Program-made: the position numbers and the translations under genes
The notes under the pieces: model-generated
The model's database searches: none
What the model was told of the DNA's origin: nothing
Seen by the model: the letters and a program-made list of their open reading frames with translations, nothing else
In this document: one piece after another, positions 25,945 to 35,323 of the stretch
Layout: each line of letters starts with the position of its first letter
Position numbering within the stretch: position 1 is the stretch's first letter
Source of the DNA: Paenibacillus_AM sp052180255
GTDB lineage: Bacteria > Bacillota > Bacilli > Paenibacillales > NBRC-103111
Direction: 5' to 3'
Length of the DNA stretch: 64,000 nucleotides
NCBI RefSeq assembly: GCF_052180255.1
Contig: NZ_CP197466.1
Coordinates: forward strand, 1,488,001-1,552,000

Positions 25945-28166
25945 TTCCATTGACCCAAACACCGGTACGTACATCAGACAATCAGGATGTTCGTCTTCAA
26001 GGCTGGAGGTACAGCAAATGGGTGCGGCTCATATTGTTTGTTGTTCTTGGCATCATGTTTTATTTTTCTCTGATCAACCCGCTTGTTCCGCAAACCTATA
26101 ACATCGTTAAAGGCCAGCGGAGCGATAAGACGATTTATGCGCCTAAGCAGTTGGAGAATAAAGAGGCAACGGATCAAGCGAAAGAAGATGCTGCAAAAAA
26201 AGTAATGCCCGTTTATAAAACAGTTAATTTTAAAAATGAAGATATCGTGGATGCGATCTTTTTCAAAATCAATTCGATTAACGGGGATACAGAAGCGAAA
26301 TATGAAGATAAAGTCAATATGTTCCGCACTGTAATTCCGTCCATCATTAAAGAAGCCGAAGAGCAAATGATCAAGAACTTTATCGGGAGCGGTCTGTATA
26401 GCCCTGAATTCATTAGTGAAATTAGGCAAAAAGTGGACGATCAAACGTATCGACTCTCTGACGAGCGCTTCTACAAATTCCCACGGCTGACGAAGGAAGA
26501 AGTAGCAGAGATGCTTCCTGTCGCTAGGGAAATCGTCTATAAGCTCATGGCGGATCAGATTACAGATGCTCAGGTCGCTCGTTCAAAGGTGGTAGAGCTT
26601 GTCAATACGTCGAATTTGACGAAGAACACTGCTCGAGAGCTTGTGACAGAAATTTGCCGGGCGGTTATCACACCTAACCGTTTCTATGACGATAAAGGGA
26701 CAGATGAGGCAAAAGCGAAAGTAAAAGAAACGGTCAAACCTGTTTTTATCAGTAAGAATGATGTGCTTGTGAACGCGGGTGATTTAATTACAGATGATTT
26801 GTATGAGAAGCTCAAAGAATTCGGGCTCCTTAAAGATAAAGCGAATTATTGGCCGCATGTAGGGTTGTTTATTCTTGTGACTTTATTCTGCTTTCTCATG
26901 TACATGCTCGTGAGACAGAGCCATCTGCCGATTCGATATAACAATACACAGCTGCTTATGCTTGTCCTGATATTAATCATCGGTATTATCATTATGAAAA
27001 TATTTGGGATCGCGCAAAATTTGGAAAATCAAAATTTAGCCTTTCTTGCACCGACAGCAGTAGGTGCGATGTTGATTGCGATTTTGCTTGACGCGCCGAT
27101 TGCTTATATTGCGTCTATTTTATTATCGATTTTGGCATCCATTATTTTTAATACCGATCATTTACAGCCGTTTGATTACCGTTATGGATTTGTAACGCTC
27201 GTGGTTAGCTTTGTTTCTATTTTTTCCATACAGCGTGCAAGTCAGCGTTCGTCCATTTTGAAGGCCGGTCTTGTGATTTCACTCGCAGGGGTTGTCGCTA
27301 TTGGATGCTTGTTAATGCTTGATGGCGGGATGAATCGCAACGAATCATTATTGTCACTTGCTTATGGGGTTGGAGGCGGATTGCTAACATCTGTACTCGT
27401 TATTGGACTTTTACCTTTCTTTGAAACGGCATTTGGTATTTTATCGCCGCTTAAAATGGTAGAATTATCCAATCCAAATCATCCGCTATTACGTAAATTG
27501 TTGACTGAAACACCAGGGACGTATCATCATTCCATTATGGTGGGCAACCTAGCGGAAGCAGCTGCTGAATCGATTGGTGCTGATGGCTTATTATGCAGAG
27601 TTGGATCTTACTATCATGATATAGGGAAAACGAAGCGACCAAGCTATTTTATCGAGAATCAGACAAGTATTGAGAATCCGCATGACCGAATTGAGCCTGA
27701 GCTTAGTACATCGATCATTACTGCTCATCCACGTGATGGTGTGGAGATGCTGAAAGAGTATAAGATGCCAAAGGCAATTCGAGATATTGCAGAACAGCAT
27801 CATGGCACGACTTTGCTGCAATATTTTTTCCATAAGGCTAAACAGCAGGCAGAGGAAGGCGAACAAATACTGGAAGAAAATTTCCGTTATCCAGGTCCGA
27901 AGGCGCAATCCAAGGAAGCTGCTGTTGTTGGGATTGCTGACTGTGTGGAGGCTGCAGTAAGATCAATGCGTAACCCGACGATGGAACAAATCGATTCGAT
28001 GGTACGCAAGATTATAAAATCCAGATTAGATGATGGTCAATTTAATGAATGTGATCTAACACTCAAAGAATTAGACACAATTGCAAAAACGTTGAATGAA
28101 ACACTGCTAGGCATTTTTCATTCACGTATTGAATATCCTAATGACCCCAAAGTGGAGGGAAAGTAA
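25941..28166 (+). CDS. pgpH: 7TM-HD phosphohydrolase, cyclic di-AMP phosphodiesterase PgpH type
   Basis: A 741-residue 7TMR-HDED protein (B. subtilis YqfF). It has an N-terminal helix (about 30-50), a large extracellular domain to about 305, a cluster of membrane helices to about 500, and a cytoplasmic HD domain with GTYHHSIMVGNLAE, YYHDIGKTKRPSYF and a later EQHHGTTLLQYF. PgpH enzymes hydrolyse c-di-AMP. The ATG overlaps the phoH stop, and ybeY begins at the next base after its stop. Confidence 0.94.
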   Translation: MIPLTQTPVRTSDNQDVRLQGWRYSKWVRLILFVVLGIMFYFSLINPLVPQTYNIVKGQRSDKTIYAPKQLENKEATDQAKEDAAKKVMPVYKTVNFKNEDIVDAIFFKINSINGDTEAKYEDKVNMFRTVIPSIIKEAEEQMIKNFIGSGLYSPEFISEIRQKVDDQTYRLSDERFYKFPRLTKEEVAEMLPVAREIVYKLMADQITDAQVARSKVVELVNTSNLTKNTARELVTEICRAVITPNRFYDDKGTDEAKAKVKETVKPVFISKNDVLVNAGDLITDDLYEKLKEFGLLKDKANYWPHVGLFILVTLFCFLMYMLVRQSHLPIRYNNTQLLMLVLILIIGIIIMKIFGIAQNLENQNLAFLAPTAVGAMLIAILLDAPIAYIASILLSILASIIFNTDHLQPFDYRYGFVTLVVSFVSIFSIQRASQRSSILKAGLVISLAGVVAIGCLLMLDGGMNRNESLLSLAYGVGGGLLTSVLVIGLLPFFETAFGILSPLKMVELSNPNHPLLRKLLTETPGTYHHSIMVGNLAEAAAESIGADGLLCRVGSYYHDIGKTKRPSYFIENQTSIENPHDRIEPELSTSIITAHPRDGVEMLKEYKMPKAIRDIAEQHHGTTLLQYFFHKAKQQAEEGEQILEENFRYPGPKAQSKEAAVVGIADCVEAAVRSMRNPTMEQIDSMVRKIIKSRLDDGQFNECDLTLKELDTIAKTLNETLLGIFHSRIEYPNDPKVEGK

Positions 28167-28730
28167 ATGGCTAAATTGAGATTAGACTGGGTAAATGGAC
28201 AAGAAGGAATGGATATTTCTTCTGAAATGATTGCACAGCTTAAAGTATTGTTAAAGCTCGCTGGTGAAGCGGAAGGGGTTCAAGAAGGCGAAGTTTCCTT
28301 GTCTTTTGTAGATGATGAGACGATTCAGGAACTCAATAAGCAATACCGCGGCTTAGATAAGCCGACTGATGTCCTTTCCTTTGCGATGCAAGAGTCGCTA
28401 GATGACGAGCTTCAAATCAAGTACGATGGAGAATACGAAGAAGAAGAAATTGAAATGGATTCTGCTGAGGAAGAAGAAGCAGGTGAGTACGCAGATGAAG
28501 ATGCTGAAGATGGAATTGACCTTCAACCACTTGGAGATATTATCATTTCGATTCCAACAGCCCTTGCGCAAGCAGAGGAATATGGACATTCCGCTGAGCG
28601 TGAGATCGGATTCTTATTCGTACATGGATTTCTACATCTAATTGGGTATGATCACGACAATGAAGCTGCTGAGAAGGAGATGTTCGGAAAACAAGAAGCC
28701 ATCTTAGCGAAAGCGGGGCTTTCTCGTTGA
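28167..28730 (+). CDS. ybeY: rRNA maturation endoribonuclease YbeY with acidic insertion
   Basis: YbeY is a zinc-dependent nuclease in 16S rRNA 3' processing and ribosome quality control. The metal motif HGFLHLIGYDHD (H153, H157, H163) and the RGLDKPTDVLSF stretch are intact. Residues about 78-118, between DVLSF and LGDIIIS, form a strongly acidic low-complexity insertion (runs of Glu with Asp), making the protein 187 residues instead of about 157. The effect of the insert is unknown. It starts right after the pgpH stop and overlaps dgkA by four bases (TTGA). Confidence 0.94.
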   Translation: MAKLRLDWVNGQEGMDISSEMIAQLKVLLKLAGEAEGVQEGEVSLSFVDDETIQELNKQYRGLDKPTDVLSFAMQESLDDELQIKYDGEYEEEEIEMDSAEEEEAGEYADEDAEDGIDLQPLGDIIISIPTALAQAEEYGHSAEREIGFLFVHGFLHLIGYDHDNEAAEKEMFGKQEAILAKAGLSR

Positions 28731-29422
28731 TTAATAGACCTTCCTTTCATAAAAGCTTTATTTATGCTTACGAAGGAATTATTTATACCATTCAAACGCA
28801 GCGCATGATGAAGATCCATCTAAGTGCAGCGATTATCGTCTTGGCGGCTGCCTTAATTGTGCGGCTGCCTCTTTTATCTTCTTTGTTTATTTTGCTTGCA
28901 ATTACACTTGTGCTTATGGCTGAAGTGATGAATACAGCAATTGAGAAAGCCGTTGATTTAACGACGGCCCAAGTACACCCTTTAGCGAAAGCGGCTAAGG
29001 ATTGCGCTGCGGGGGCAGTGCTCATTTGCTCTGTATTTGCTATACTAGTAGGTGTAATCGTTTTTTATGAACCTGCACTTCTCATCTTGCAGGGTCAGCT
29101 TCCAAGTGTGGATAAGAAGCTTGACTTGTTAACGGTTATATTTACATTTATACTTGTTTTTCTGATTACAGGCATACCGCACATAATTTGGGGAACAAAG
29201 GCAAAGCCGATAACGATCCATGTTGTTGCCGCGCTGTGTTTTGCAGTTGTAACCTTTATCCCTTTTTTCACCTCAAATGTGCTGCTGGCCGTGATCGGAT
29301 ACGTATTGTTTGCAGCACTTACATTTGCCGCAGCTTGGAGAAAAAGTACATTTCGATCGGTTCTAATGGGCCTCATTGTCGGTTGTGTAGTTACGACCCT
29401 TGTGGCGGTATACTATACTTAA
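28727..29422 (+). CDS. dgkA: Diacylglycerol/undecaprenol kinase with extra C-terminal membrane domain
   Basis: Residues about 1-115 are a DgkA-type kinase (family length about 120) with the core LMAEVMNTAIEKAVDL; in Gram-positives this enzyme phosphorylates undecaprenol. The remaining about 115 residues contain further hydrophobic helices (TVIFTFILVFLITGIP, FAVVTFIPFF, VIGYVLFAALTFAAAW) not found in the short family form. The start is TTG, overlapping the ybeY stop. The extension reads through without a stop and may be a fused membrane domain or an added helix bundle. Confidence 0.88.
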   Translation: MINRPSFHKSFIYAYEGIIYTIQTQRMMKIHLSAAIIVLAAALIVRLPLLSSLFILLAITLVLMAEVMNTAIEKAVDLTTAQVHPLAKAAKDCAAGAVLICSVFAILVGVIVFYEPALLILQGQLPSVDKKLDLLTVIFTFILVFLITGIPHIIWGTKAKPITIHVVAALCFAVVTFIPFFTSNVLLAVIGYVLFAALTFAAAWRKSTFRSVLMGLIVGCVVTTLVAVYYT

Positions 29423-29460
29423 TCAGGATCATGAATGATCATGTAAAGGAGTAATGAACA

Positions 29461-29862
29461 ATGGATTCTAAACAATTAATGGAGCTAGCTACTGAAGCTA
29501 GACTGAAAGCATATACACCTTACTCGGGTTTTCAAGTGGGTGCTGCGCTGCTTGCGAAAGACGGGGTTGTACACATAGGTTGCAATGTAGAGAACGCGGC
29601 TTATAGCCCTACGAATTGTGCGGAACGTACCGCATTGCATCGCGCGATCGCAGATGGCTATAAGCCAGGATCATTTGAAGCGATTGCTGTAATCGGGGAT
29701 ACAGTTGGTCCGATTTCGCCATGTGGCGTTTGCCGTCAAGTACTTATTGAACTATGCTCTCCAGATATGCCTGTCTATATGAGTAATTTAAAAGGTGATT
29801 GGACAACAATGACAGTAAGTGAATTGTTACCAGGTGCTTTTGGGCCAAAAGATTTAAAATAA
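29461..29862 (+). CDS. cdd: Cytidine deaminase
   Basis: A 133-residue tetrameric-type cytidine deaminase converting cytidine and deoxycytidine to uridine forms. The zinc motif is complete: C53-A-E55 in PTNCAERTALH, and C88/C91 in SPCGVCRQVL. The substrate-binding CNVENAAYSP is present. GTAAAGGAGTAATGAAC precedes the ATG. Between dgkA and era as in B. subtilis. Confidence 0.96.
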   Translation: MDSKQLMELATEARLKAYTPYSGFQVGAALLAKDGVVHIGCNVENAAYSPTNCAERTALHRAIADGYKPGSFEAIAVIGDTVGPISPCGVCRQVLIELCSPDMPVYMSNLKGDWTTMTVSELLPGAFGPKDLK

Positions 29863-29883
29863 GTAAACAACTGGGGGACTTAC

Positions 29884-30786
29884 ATGAGTCAGAAAGAAAA
29901 ATTCAAGTCAGGGTTCGTATCCATTATAGGACGCCCGAATGTTGGGAAATCCACACTAATGAATCAAGCGATTGGACAAAAGATTGCAATCATGTCCGAT
30001 AAGCCGCAAACGACACGAAACAAAATTCATGGTGTATATACGACCGATCAGTCTCAAATCGTATTCTTAGACACGCCGGGAATTCATAAACCAACATCGA
30101 AGCTTGGCGATTATATGATGAAGACGGCACACAGCACTCTTAATGAGGTTGATGCTGTACTATTCTTAGTCGATGTAGTTGAAGGTTATGGCGGTGGAGA
30201 TCGATACATTATTGAGCAGCTTAAGAATGTGAAGACGCCTGTCTTACTGCTGCTCAACAAAATTGACATGGTGCAACCTGAGGAACTGCTTCCGATCATT
30301 ACGAAGTACAAGGATATGTATCCATTTGCAGAAATTATTCCGGTGTCCGCACTAAATGGTAATAATGTGACAACGATGTTGGAGCAGATTACGAAATATT
30401 TGCCAGAAGGTCCACAATACTACCCAGCAGATCAAGTAACGGATCATCCGGAGCAGTTCGTATGTGCGGAACTTATTCGTGAGAAAATCTTACATGTAAC
30501 ACGTGAGGAGATACCTCATTCGATCGCAGTAGGAATCGAAGATATGAAAGTGGAGCCGAATGGTTTAGTTCGAATTTCAGCTGTCATTTATGTGGAACGT
30601 GACTCGCAGAAAGGTATTATCATTGGTAAACGCGGTGCATTGCTTAAGGAAGTTGGTCAAAAAGCTCGGATCGACATCGAGACGTTACTTGGTTCCAAAG
30701 TATTCCTTGAGCTATGGGTCAAAGTGAAAAAAGATTGGCGCAATCAAGAACGTGTCCTCAAAGATCTCGGATTCCGCGACGAATAA
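29884..30786 (+). CDS. era: Ribosome assembly GTPase Era
   Basis: A 300-residue GTPase binding 16S rRNA during 30S assembly. G1 GRPNVGKST (16-24), DTPG, NKIDM and a SALNG G5-type motif are visible, followed by a C-terminal KH domain with IIGKRGALLKEVG. CTGGGGGACTTAC serves as ribosome binding site. It acts in the same pathway as YbeY and RecO-linked genes around it by position only. Confidence 0.97.
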   Translation: MSQKEKFKSGFVSIIGRPNVGKSTLMNQAIGQKIAIMSDKPQTTRNKIHGVYTTDQSQIVFLDTPGIHKPTSKLGDYMMKTAHSTLNEVDAVLFLVDVVEGYGGGDRYIIEQLKNVKTPVLLLLNKIDMVQPEELLPIITKYKDMYPFAEIIPVSALNGNNVTTMLEQITKYLPEGPQYYPADQVTDHPEQFVCAELIREKILHVTREEIPHSIAVGIEDMKVEPNGLVRISAVIYVERDSQKGIIIGKRGALLKEVGQKARIDIETLLGSKVFLELWVKVKKDWRNQERVLKDLGFRDE

Positions 30787-30891
30787 TGTTTATACCTGCC
30801 ATTAATTGCAACGCATAGGCAAGGCTCCTTCGCAACATCCTATACGTATCAACTGCTTCACCATCATTGTTGAACGGAGAGGATGAGAGTC

Positions 30892-31047
30892 ATGAGAGAT
30901 TTTTCATGGAACATGTTCTGTGCAACTGGAGATGTGGATGCGTATATGCTCTACAGAGAAATTAGTAATGGCATGTCGGAACAGCTGGATGGAGACGAGG
31001 AAAATAGTGCTTTAGAAGCCGACATGGTCAGTGAACATTTAGGCTAG
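30892..31047 (+). CDS. yqzL: YqzL-family small protein
   Basis: A 51-residue protein, MRDFSWNMFCATGDVDAYML at the N-terminus followed by an acidic tail. Size, start sequence and position between era and recO match the YqzL family, whose function is unknown. GGAGAGG lies nine bases before the chosen ATG; an in-frame ATG three codons earlier overlaps that site. Confidence 0.85.
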   Translation: MRDFSWNMFCATGDVDAYMLYREISNGMSEQLDGDEENSALEADMVSEHLG

Positions 31048-31091
31048 CGTTACTCTGTAATGAGTTGCAGCTATATGGGAGAAGGCTAAAC

Positions 31092-31838
31092 ATGATTTAT
31101 CGAGTAGAAGGTATTGTGTTACGGGGAATTGATCACGGAGAGGGCAATAAGATTATTGCTTTATATACAAAAGAAATGGGCAAGGTTAGCGTTATGGCAC
31201 GTGGGGCGAAGAAAGTGAAAAGTCGCCTCGGTGCTGTGACGCAGCTTTTTATTTATGGTGACTTTGTATTCTACAAGCAAAGTGATATGGGCACGCTCAA
31301 TCACGGAGAGATTATTCACTCTTATCGTAAACTGAGAGAAGATCTTTATTTATCCGCCTATGCGTCTTATATGACAGAGCTTGTGGATCGAATGACTTCG
31401 GCTGAAGATGCAAGCGGTTACTTGTTCGAGCAACTAAAAGCAGGACTTGGCGCTCTTGACGAAGGCAAGGACATGGCGGTTGTGACACATCTTTTTGAGA
31501 TGAAAATGTTAATGCTGACCGGCTACGCGCCTGAACTTGATCAATGTGTAAGCTGCGGTGAAATTACGCCTTATATGTTCTTTAGTGCGATGCTTGGTGG
31601 AGTCATTTGTGGAAAATGCCGCAATAAAGATACACGGGCAACCCCAATCCAAGAGGGGACTTGGAAGCTGCTGCGTCTGTTACGTGATTTGGATATCCGT
31701 AGGCTTGGCAATATCACTATAAAGGATCAGACCAAGGCAGAGATTAAAGTGTGCATGCGTGCTTATATGGATACACATGTAGGAATTCAGTGGAAGGCAC
31801 GTTCCTTTATTGAGCAGCTCGAAAAATATGAATTATAA
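31092..31838 (+). CDS. recO: DNA repair protein RecO
   Basis: A 248-residue recombination mediator that loads RecA with RecR. It has an N-terminal OB fold (IYRVEGIVLRGIDHGEGNKI...TKEMGKVSVMARGAKK) and a C-terminal zinc finger (CVSCG...CGKC). The ATG at 31092 has GGGAGAAGG upstream; an in-frame TTG nine codons earlier lacks one. The glyQS promoter starts soon after the stop. Confidence 0.95.
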   Translation: MIYRVEGIVLRGIDHGEGNKIIALYTKEMGKVSVMARGAKKVKSRLGAVTQLFIYGDFVFYKQSDMGTLNHGEIIHSYRKLREDLYLSAYASYMTELVDRMTSAEDASGYLFEQLKAGLGALDEGKDMAVVTHLFEMKMLMLTGYAPELDQCVSCGEITPYMFFSAMLGGVICGKCRNKDTRATPIQEGTWKLLRLLRDLDIRRLGNITIKDQTKAEIKVCMRAYMDTHVGIQWKARSFIEQLEKYEL

Positions 31839-31865
31839 TTTCAGAAAGCCGTCAGAGAGCTTTCG

Positions 31866-31894
31866 TTGACAACGGGACTTCTGTTTGCTATTAT
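31866..31894 (+). promoter_or_regulatory. SigA promoter of the glyQS T-box transcript
   Basis: TTGACA (31866-31871), a 17-bp spacer and TATTAT (31889-31894), with start predicted near 31902, just before the T-box element. Confidence 0.8.
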
Positions 31895-31915
31895 TTTGTG
31901 ACAACAAATACTTAT

Positions 31916-32138
31916 AACTCGCACAATGAAGGATAAAGAGTAGTCGATAAACGAAGTGAAGCGAACCGGTGATGGTGAGAGTCCGGTCTTACGAATCGAT
32001 GAAGGGCGTTTCTTGAGTGCGGTGATTGATGAAGGTGGGCCGATGCATTCTCATGCAAAGGTCAAATAGGGTGGAACCGCGGGTACATAGTATCCCGTCC
32101 CTATGTCTGGGCAGCAGACGTAGGCGCGGGATTTTTTT
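31916..32138 (+). promoter_or_regulatory. Glycine T-box riboswitch
   Basis: The leader reads the charging state of tRNA-Gly and controls glyQS. The T-box antiterminator sequence AGGGTGGAACCGCGGG is at 32068-32083, preceded by a Stem I region with GGTGATGGTGAGAGTCC-type elements and a GGC triplet at 32005-32007 that may be the glycine specifier. The terminator is a 17-bp stem with two internal mismatches, ATCCCG..CCTATGTCT (32092-32108) and its partner (32116-32132), then seven T. The terminator arm overlaps the antiterminator, as expected for this class. Confidence 0.93.
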
Positions 32139-32209
32139 GCGTTTTGCCTGATATAAATGAGTCTGCGAATAAAGTAACTATAATCTGTCAGTTGGAAAGG
32201 GGTATTGCA

Positions 32210-33088
32210 ATGAATTTTCAATCTATGATTCTAACGTTGCAGCAGTTCTGGGCTGAGCAAAACTGCATCATTATGCAACCATACGACGTCGAAAAAGGCG
32301 CCGGTACATTTAATCCCATGACATTTCTTCGATCGATTGGTCCAGAACCGTGGAATGTAGCTTATATTGAGCCTTCACGTCGTCCGACTGATGGTCGTTA
32401 TGGAGAAAACCCGAATCGCTTGTATCAACATCACCAATTCCAAGTCATTATGAAGCCATCCCCAGACAATATTCAAGAACTCTATTTAGAGAGTTTGCGA
32501 AGACTGGGTGTTGAACCGCTTGATCATGACATTCGATTTGTTGAAGACAACTGGGAATCTCCGACACTAGGTGCTTGGGGTCTGGGCTGGGAAGTATGGC
32601 TGGACGGAATGGAAGTTACACAATTCACATACTTCCAACAAGTAGGTGGCATTGATGCAAGTCCGGTATCCGTTGAAATTACGTACGGCTTGGAGCGTCT
32701 AGCTTCTTATATTCAAGATAAAGAAAATGTTTATGACTTAGAGTGGGTGGAAGGGGTTAAATACGGCGACGTATTCTTCCAACCTGAGTATGAACATTCC
32801 AAGTACACTTTCGAAGTTTCAGATGCTAAAATGTTGTTCGGTTTATTTACAACTTATGAATTGGAAGCAAAGCGCGCATTGGAACAGAATTTAGTTTTCC
32901 CTGCTTATGATTATGTTTTGAAATGCTCCCATACCTTTAACTTGTTAGATGCTCGCGGTGCGATCTCCGTAACGGAGCGTACAGGTTACATTATGCGTGT
33001 TCGTAATTTAGCGCGTGCATGTGCAGCAACATTTTTAGAGGAACGGGAACGTCTTGGATTCCCATTGCTCAAGAAAGGGGATGCGTAA
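32210..33088 (+). CDS. glyQ: Glycyl-tRNA synthetase alpha subunit
   Basis: A 292-residue catalytic alpha subunit of the heterotetrameric enzyme. It begins MNFQSMILTLQQFWAEQNC and carries PYDVEKGAGTFNPMTFLRS, YIEPSRRPTDGRYGENPNR and WLDGMEVTQFTYFQQVGG. The ATG at 32210 follows GGAAAGGGG; the longer frame from 32144 is only leader sequence. Expression is controlled by the T-box upstream. Confidence 0.97.
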   Translation: MNFQSMILTLQQFWAEQNCIIMQPYDVEKGAGTFNPMTFLRSIGPEPWNVAYIEPSRRPTDGRYGENPNRLYQHHQFQVIMKPSPDNIQELYLESLRRLGVEPLDHDIRFVEDNWESPTLGAWGLGWEVWLDGMEVTQFTYFQQVGGIDASPVSVEITYGLERLASYIQDKENVYDLEWVEGVKYGDVFFQPEYEHSKYTFEVSDAKMLFGLFTTYELEAKRALEQNLVFPAYDYVLKCSHTFNLLDARGAISVTERTGYIMRVRNLARACAATFLEERERLGFPLLKKGDA

Positions 33089-33089
33089 G

Positions 33090-35171
33090 ATGACAAAGGA
33101 TCTATTACTTGAAATTGGTCTAGAGGAAGTACCAGCTCGTTTCGTATCCGATGCCGTTAATCAGCTTGCTGATAAATTAACAAAATGGTTGCAACAATCT
33201 AGAGTCGAGTATGGAGAAGTAAAAGTATATGGAACGCCGCGTCGTTTGGCAGTTTTAATTGCGGATGTAGCGGATAAAGGCTCTGATATGACAGAGCAAG
33301 TTAAAGGCCCATCCCGTAAAATTGCTGCAGATGAAAATGGGGGATGGAGCAAGGCCGCACTTGGATTCGCACGTTCGCAAGGTGTTGCTCCTGAAGATTT
33401 ATATTTCCAAGAGTTGCAAGGTGTGGAATATGTGTATGCAACTAAGAATACCCTTGGGATAGATACTGCTCAAAGCTTAAGCGAAACGCTTGAAAGTATG
33501 ATAACTTCGATGACTTTCCCTAAAAATATGCGCTGGAGCTCAAACGATCTGAAGTTTGTTCGTCCGATTCGTTGGCTTGTGGCGCTATTTGGTAGCAGTG
33601 TTATCCCGTTTGCCATTACAGGCGTGCAATCTGGCAGAACGACACGAGGACATCGTTTCTTAGGAACGGATACGGATATCGCAAATGCATCATCTTATGT
33701 AGAAACGATGCGTCAGCAATCGGTTCTTGTTAACGCGGAGGAGCGTCGTGAGTTGATTGTGAAAGGGATTCAGGATCTTGCAGCAGAAAAAAGTTGGGTC
33801 GTTCCCATGCAGGAAGACCTGCTTGAAGAAGTTGTGTACTTAGTTGAGTATCCGACAGCGCTGGTTGGTTCGTTTAATCCAGATTTCCTTCATATTCCAA
33901 AGGAAGTTCTCATTACATCGATGCGTGAGCACCAGCGTTATTTCCCAGTACTTGATGAAGCGGGGAATTTAAAGCCATACTTCATTACCGTTCGTAACGG
34001 TGACAACCGCTCACTTGAAACAGTTGCCAAAGGGAATGAGAAAGTACTTCGCGCTCGTTTATCTGATGCGAAATTCTTCTATGCAGAAGATCAGAAGGTG
34101 ACGATCCAAAGCCGTCTAGAGCGCTTAGAGAATATCGTTTTCCAAGAGGAACTAGGCACAATCGGGGATAAAGTACGTCGTATTGTTAAAATAGCTGATG
34201 CGCTCGGCACCATCATTGGTGTGGATGATGCAACACGTAGCGACATTCGCCGTGCGGCAGAAATTTGCAAATTCGATTTAGTGACGCAAATGGTATATGA
34301 ATTCCCAGAATTGCAAGGAATTATGGGTGAAGATTATGCTCGTATTGCAGGAGAGAAAGAAGAAGTGGCAGTGGCTATTAATGAGCATTACAAGCCACGT
34401 TTCTCAGGGGATACTTCACCTGCATCCATTGTTGGCACGATCGTATCGATTGCAGATAAGATGGATACAATCTCTGGCTGTTTCTCCATTGGAATTATTC
34501 CAACGGGCTCTCAAGACCCCTATGCACTTCGTCGTCAAGCAGCGGGTATCGTACAAATGACGCTTGATCATAAGTTGCAAGTTTCCCTTTCCCAAGTATT
34601 TGGTGCTGCACTTCAAGTGCTTCAAGAATCGAATTTGGTCAAACGTGATGCACAGGAAATCAAGTCTGATTTGCAAGACTTCTTCGGGTTGCGTGTGAAA
34701 AACGTATTGACTGAAAAAGGCATTCGTTACGATGTCATCGATGCAATCATGGGATCCGGCATTGATCATTTAAGTGCAGCCATTCGTAAAGCGGATGTTC
34801 TAGGAGCAGCAGTTCAAGATGCTGGATTCAAGACGACAGTAGAATCGTTTAACCGTGTTGGAAACTTGGCTGCAAAAGCAGACCCAGCCGACACAGTTGA
34901 TGCCGCATTGCTGCAAGAGCAAGCGGAAAAAGATTTGTATGAAGCATGGCAAGCTGCTTACCCTCTATATCATGGATGCTTGGTCGATGAGCAGGAAGCA
35001 AAAGCACTTGTTGTATTAACGGATATGAAAGATGTAATTACGACATTCTTTGACAGCGTCATGGTAATGTCAGATGTAGACAATATTCGTCGTAATCGTC
35101 TTGCGTTGCTTAATGGCATTGCTTCTGACCTGCGTCAATTTGCTGATTTCTCCAAGCTTGTTTGGCAATAA
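33090..35171 (+). CDS. glyS: Glycyl-tRNA synthetase beta subunit
   Basis: A 693-residue beta subunit for tRNA-Gly recognition. The start DLLLEIGLEEVPARFV and the internal RPIRWLVALFG and SMREHQRYFPV motifs are typical, with a C-terminal anticodon-binding-like helical domain. The ATG at 33090 is nine bases from AAAGGGG; ATG 33081 directly abuts that site and overlaps the glyQ stop, so it is less likely. Cotranscribed with glyQ. Confidence 0.96.
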   Translation: MTKDLLLEIGLEEVPARFVSDAVNQLADKLTKWLQQSRVEYGEVKVYGTPRRLAVLIADVADKGSDMTEQVKGPSRKIAADENGGWSKAALGFARSQGVAPEDLYFQELQGVEYVYATKNTLGIDTAQSLSETLESMITSMTFPKNMRWSSNDLKFVRPIRWLVALFGSSVIPFAITGVQSGRTTRGHRFLGTDTDIANASSYVETMRQQSVLVNAEERRELIVKGIQDLAAEKSWVVPMQEDLLEEVVYLVEYPTALVGSFNPDFLHIPKEVLITSMREHQRYFPVLDEAGNLKPYFITVRNGDNRSLETVAKGNEKVLRARLSDAKFFYAEDQKVTIQSRLERLENIVFQEELGTIGDKVRRIVKIADALGTIIGVDDATRSDIRRAAEICKFDLVTQMVYEFPELQGIMGEDYARIAGEKEEVAVAINEHYKPRFSGDTSPASIVGTIVSIADKMDTISGCFSIGIIPTGSQDPYALRRQAAGIVQMTLDHKLQVSLSQVFGAALQVLQESNLVKRDAQEIKSDLQDFFGLRVKNVLTEKGIRYDVIDAIMGSGIDHLSAAIRKADVLGAAVQDAGFKTTVESFNRVGNLAAKADPADTVDAALLQEQAEKDLYEAWQAAYPLYHGCLVDEQEAKALVVLTDMKDVITTFFDSVMVMSDVDNIRRNRLALLNGIASDLRQFADFSKLVWQ

Positions 35172-35323
35172 GAGATACTCCATTTATTAACAGATTAAAA
35201 ATGCAACTTAATGTGGTAAACTTCGTATGATATTTATGCAGGATTTTTGAGTAGTGTCCAAGAATAATACGATTCGTACCCATTTGGATTTTATAAATGA
35301 ATGAAAAAGAGGATACTTGTTGT

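Noticed and set aside
24973..28166. Possible frameshift at ATGA junctions in the phoH-pgpH region
   Set aside because: The four-base overlaps are normal translational coupling; each protein is full length.
32144..32209. Upstream start for glyQ
   Set aside because: It begins just after the T-box terminator with no ribosome binding site; the family start is at 32210.
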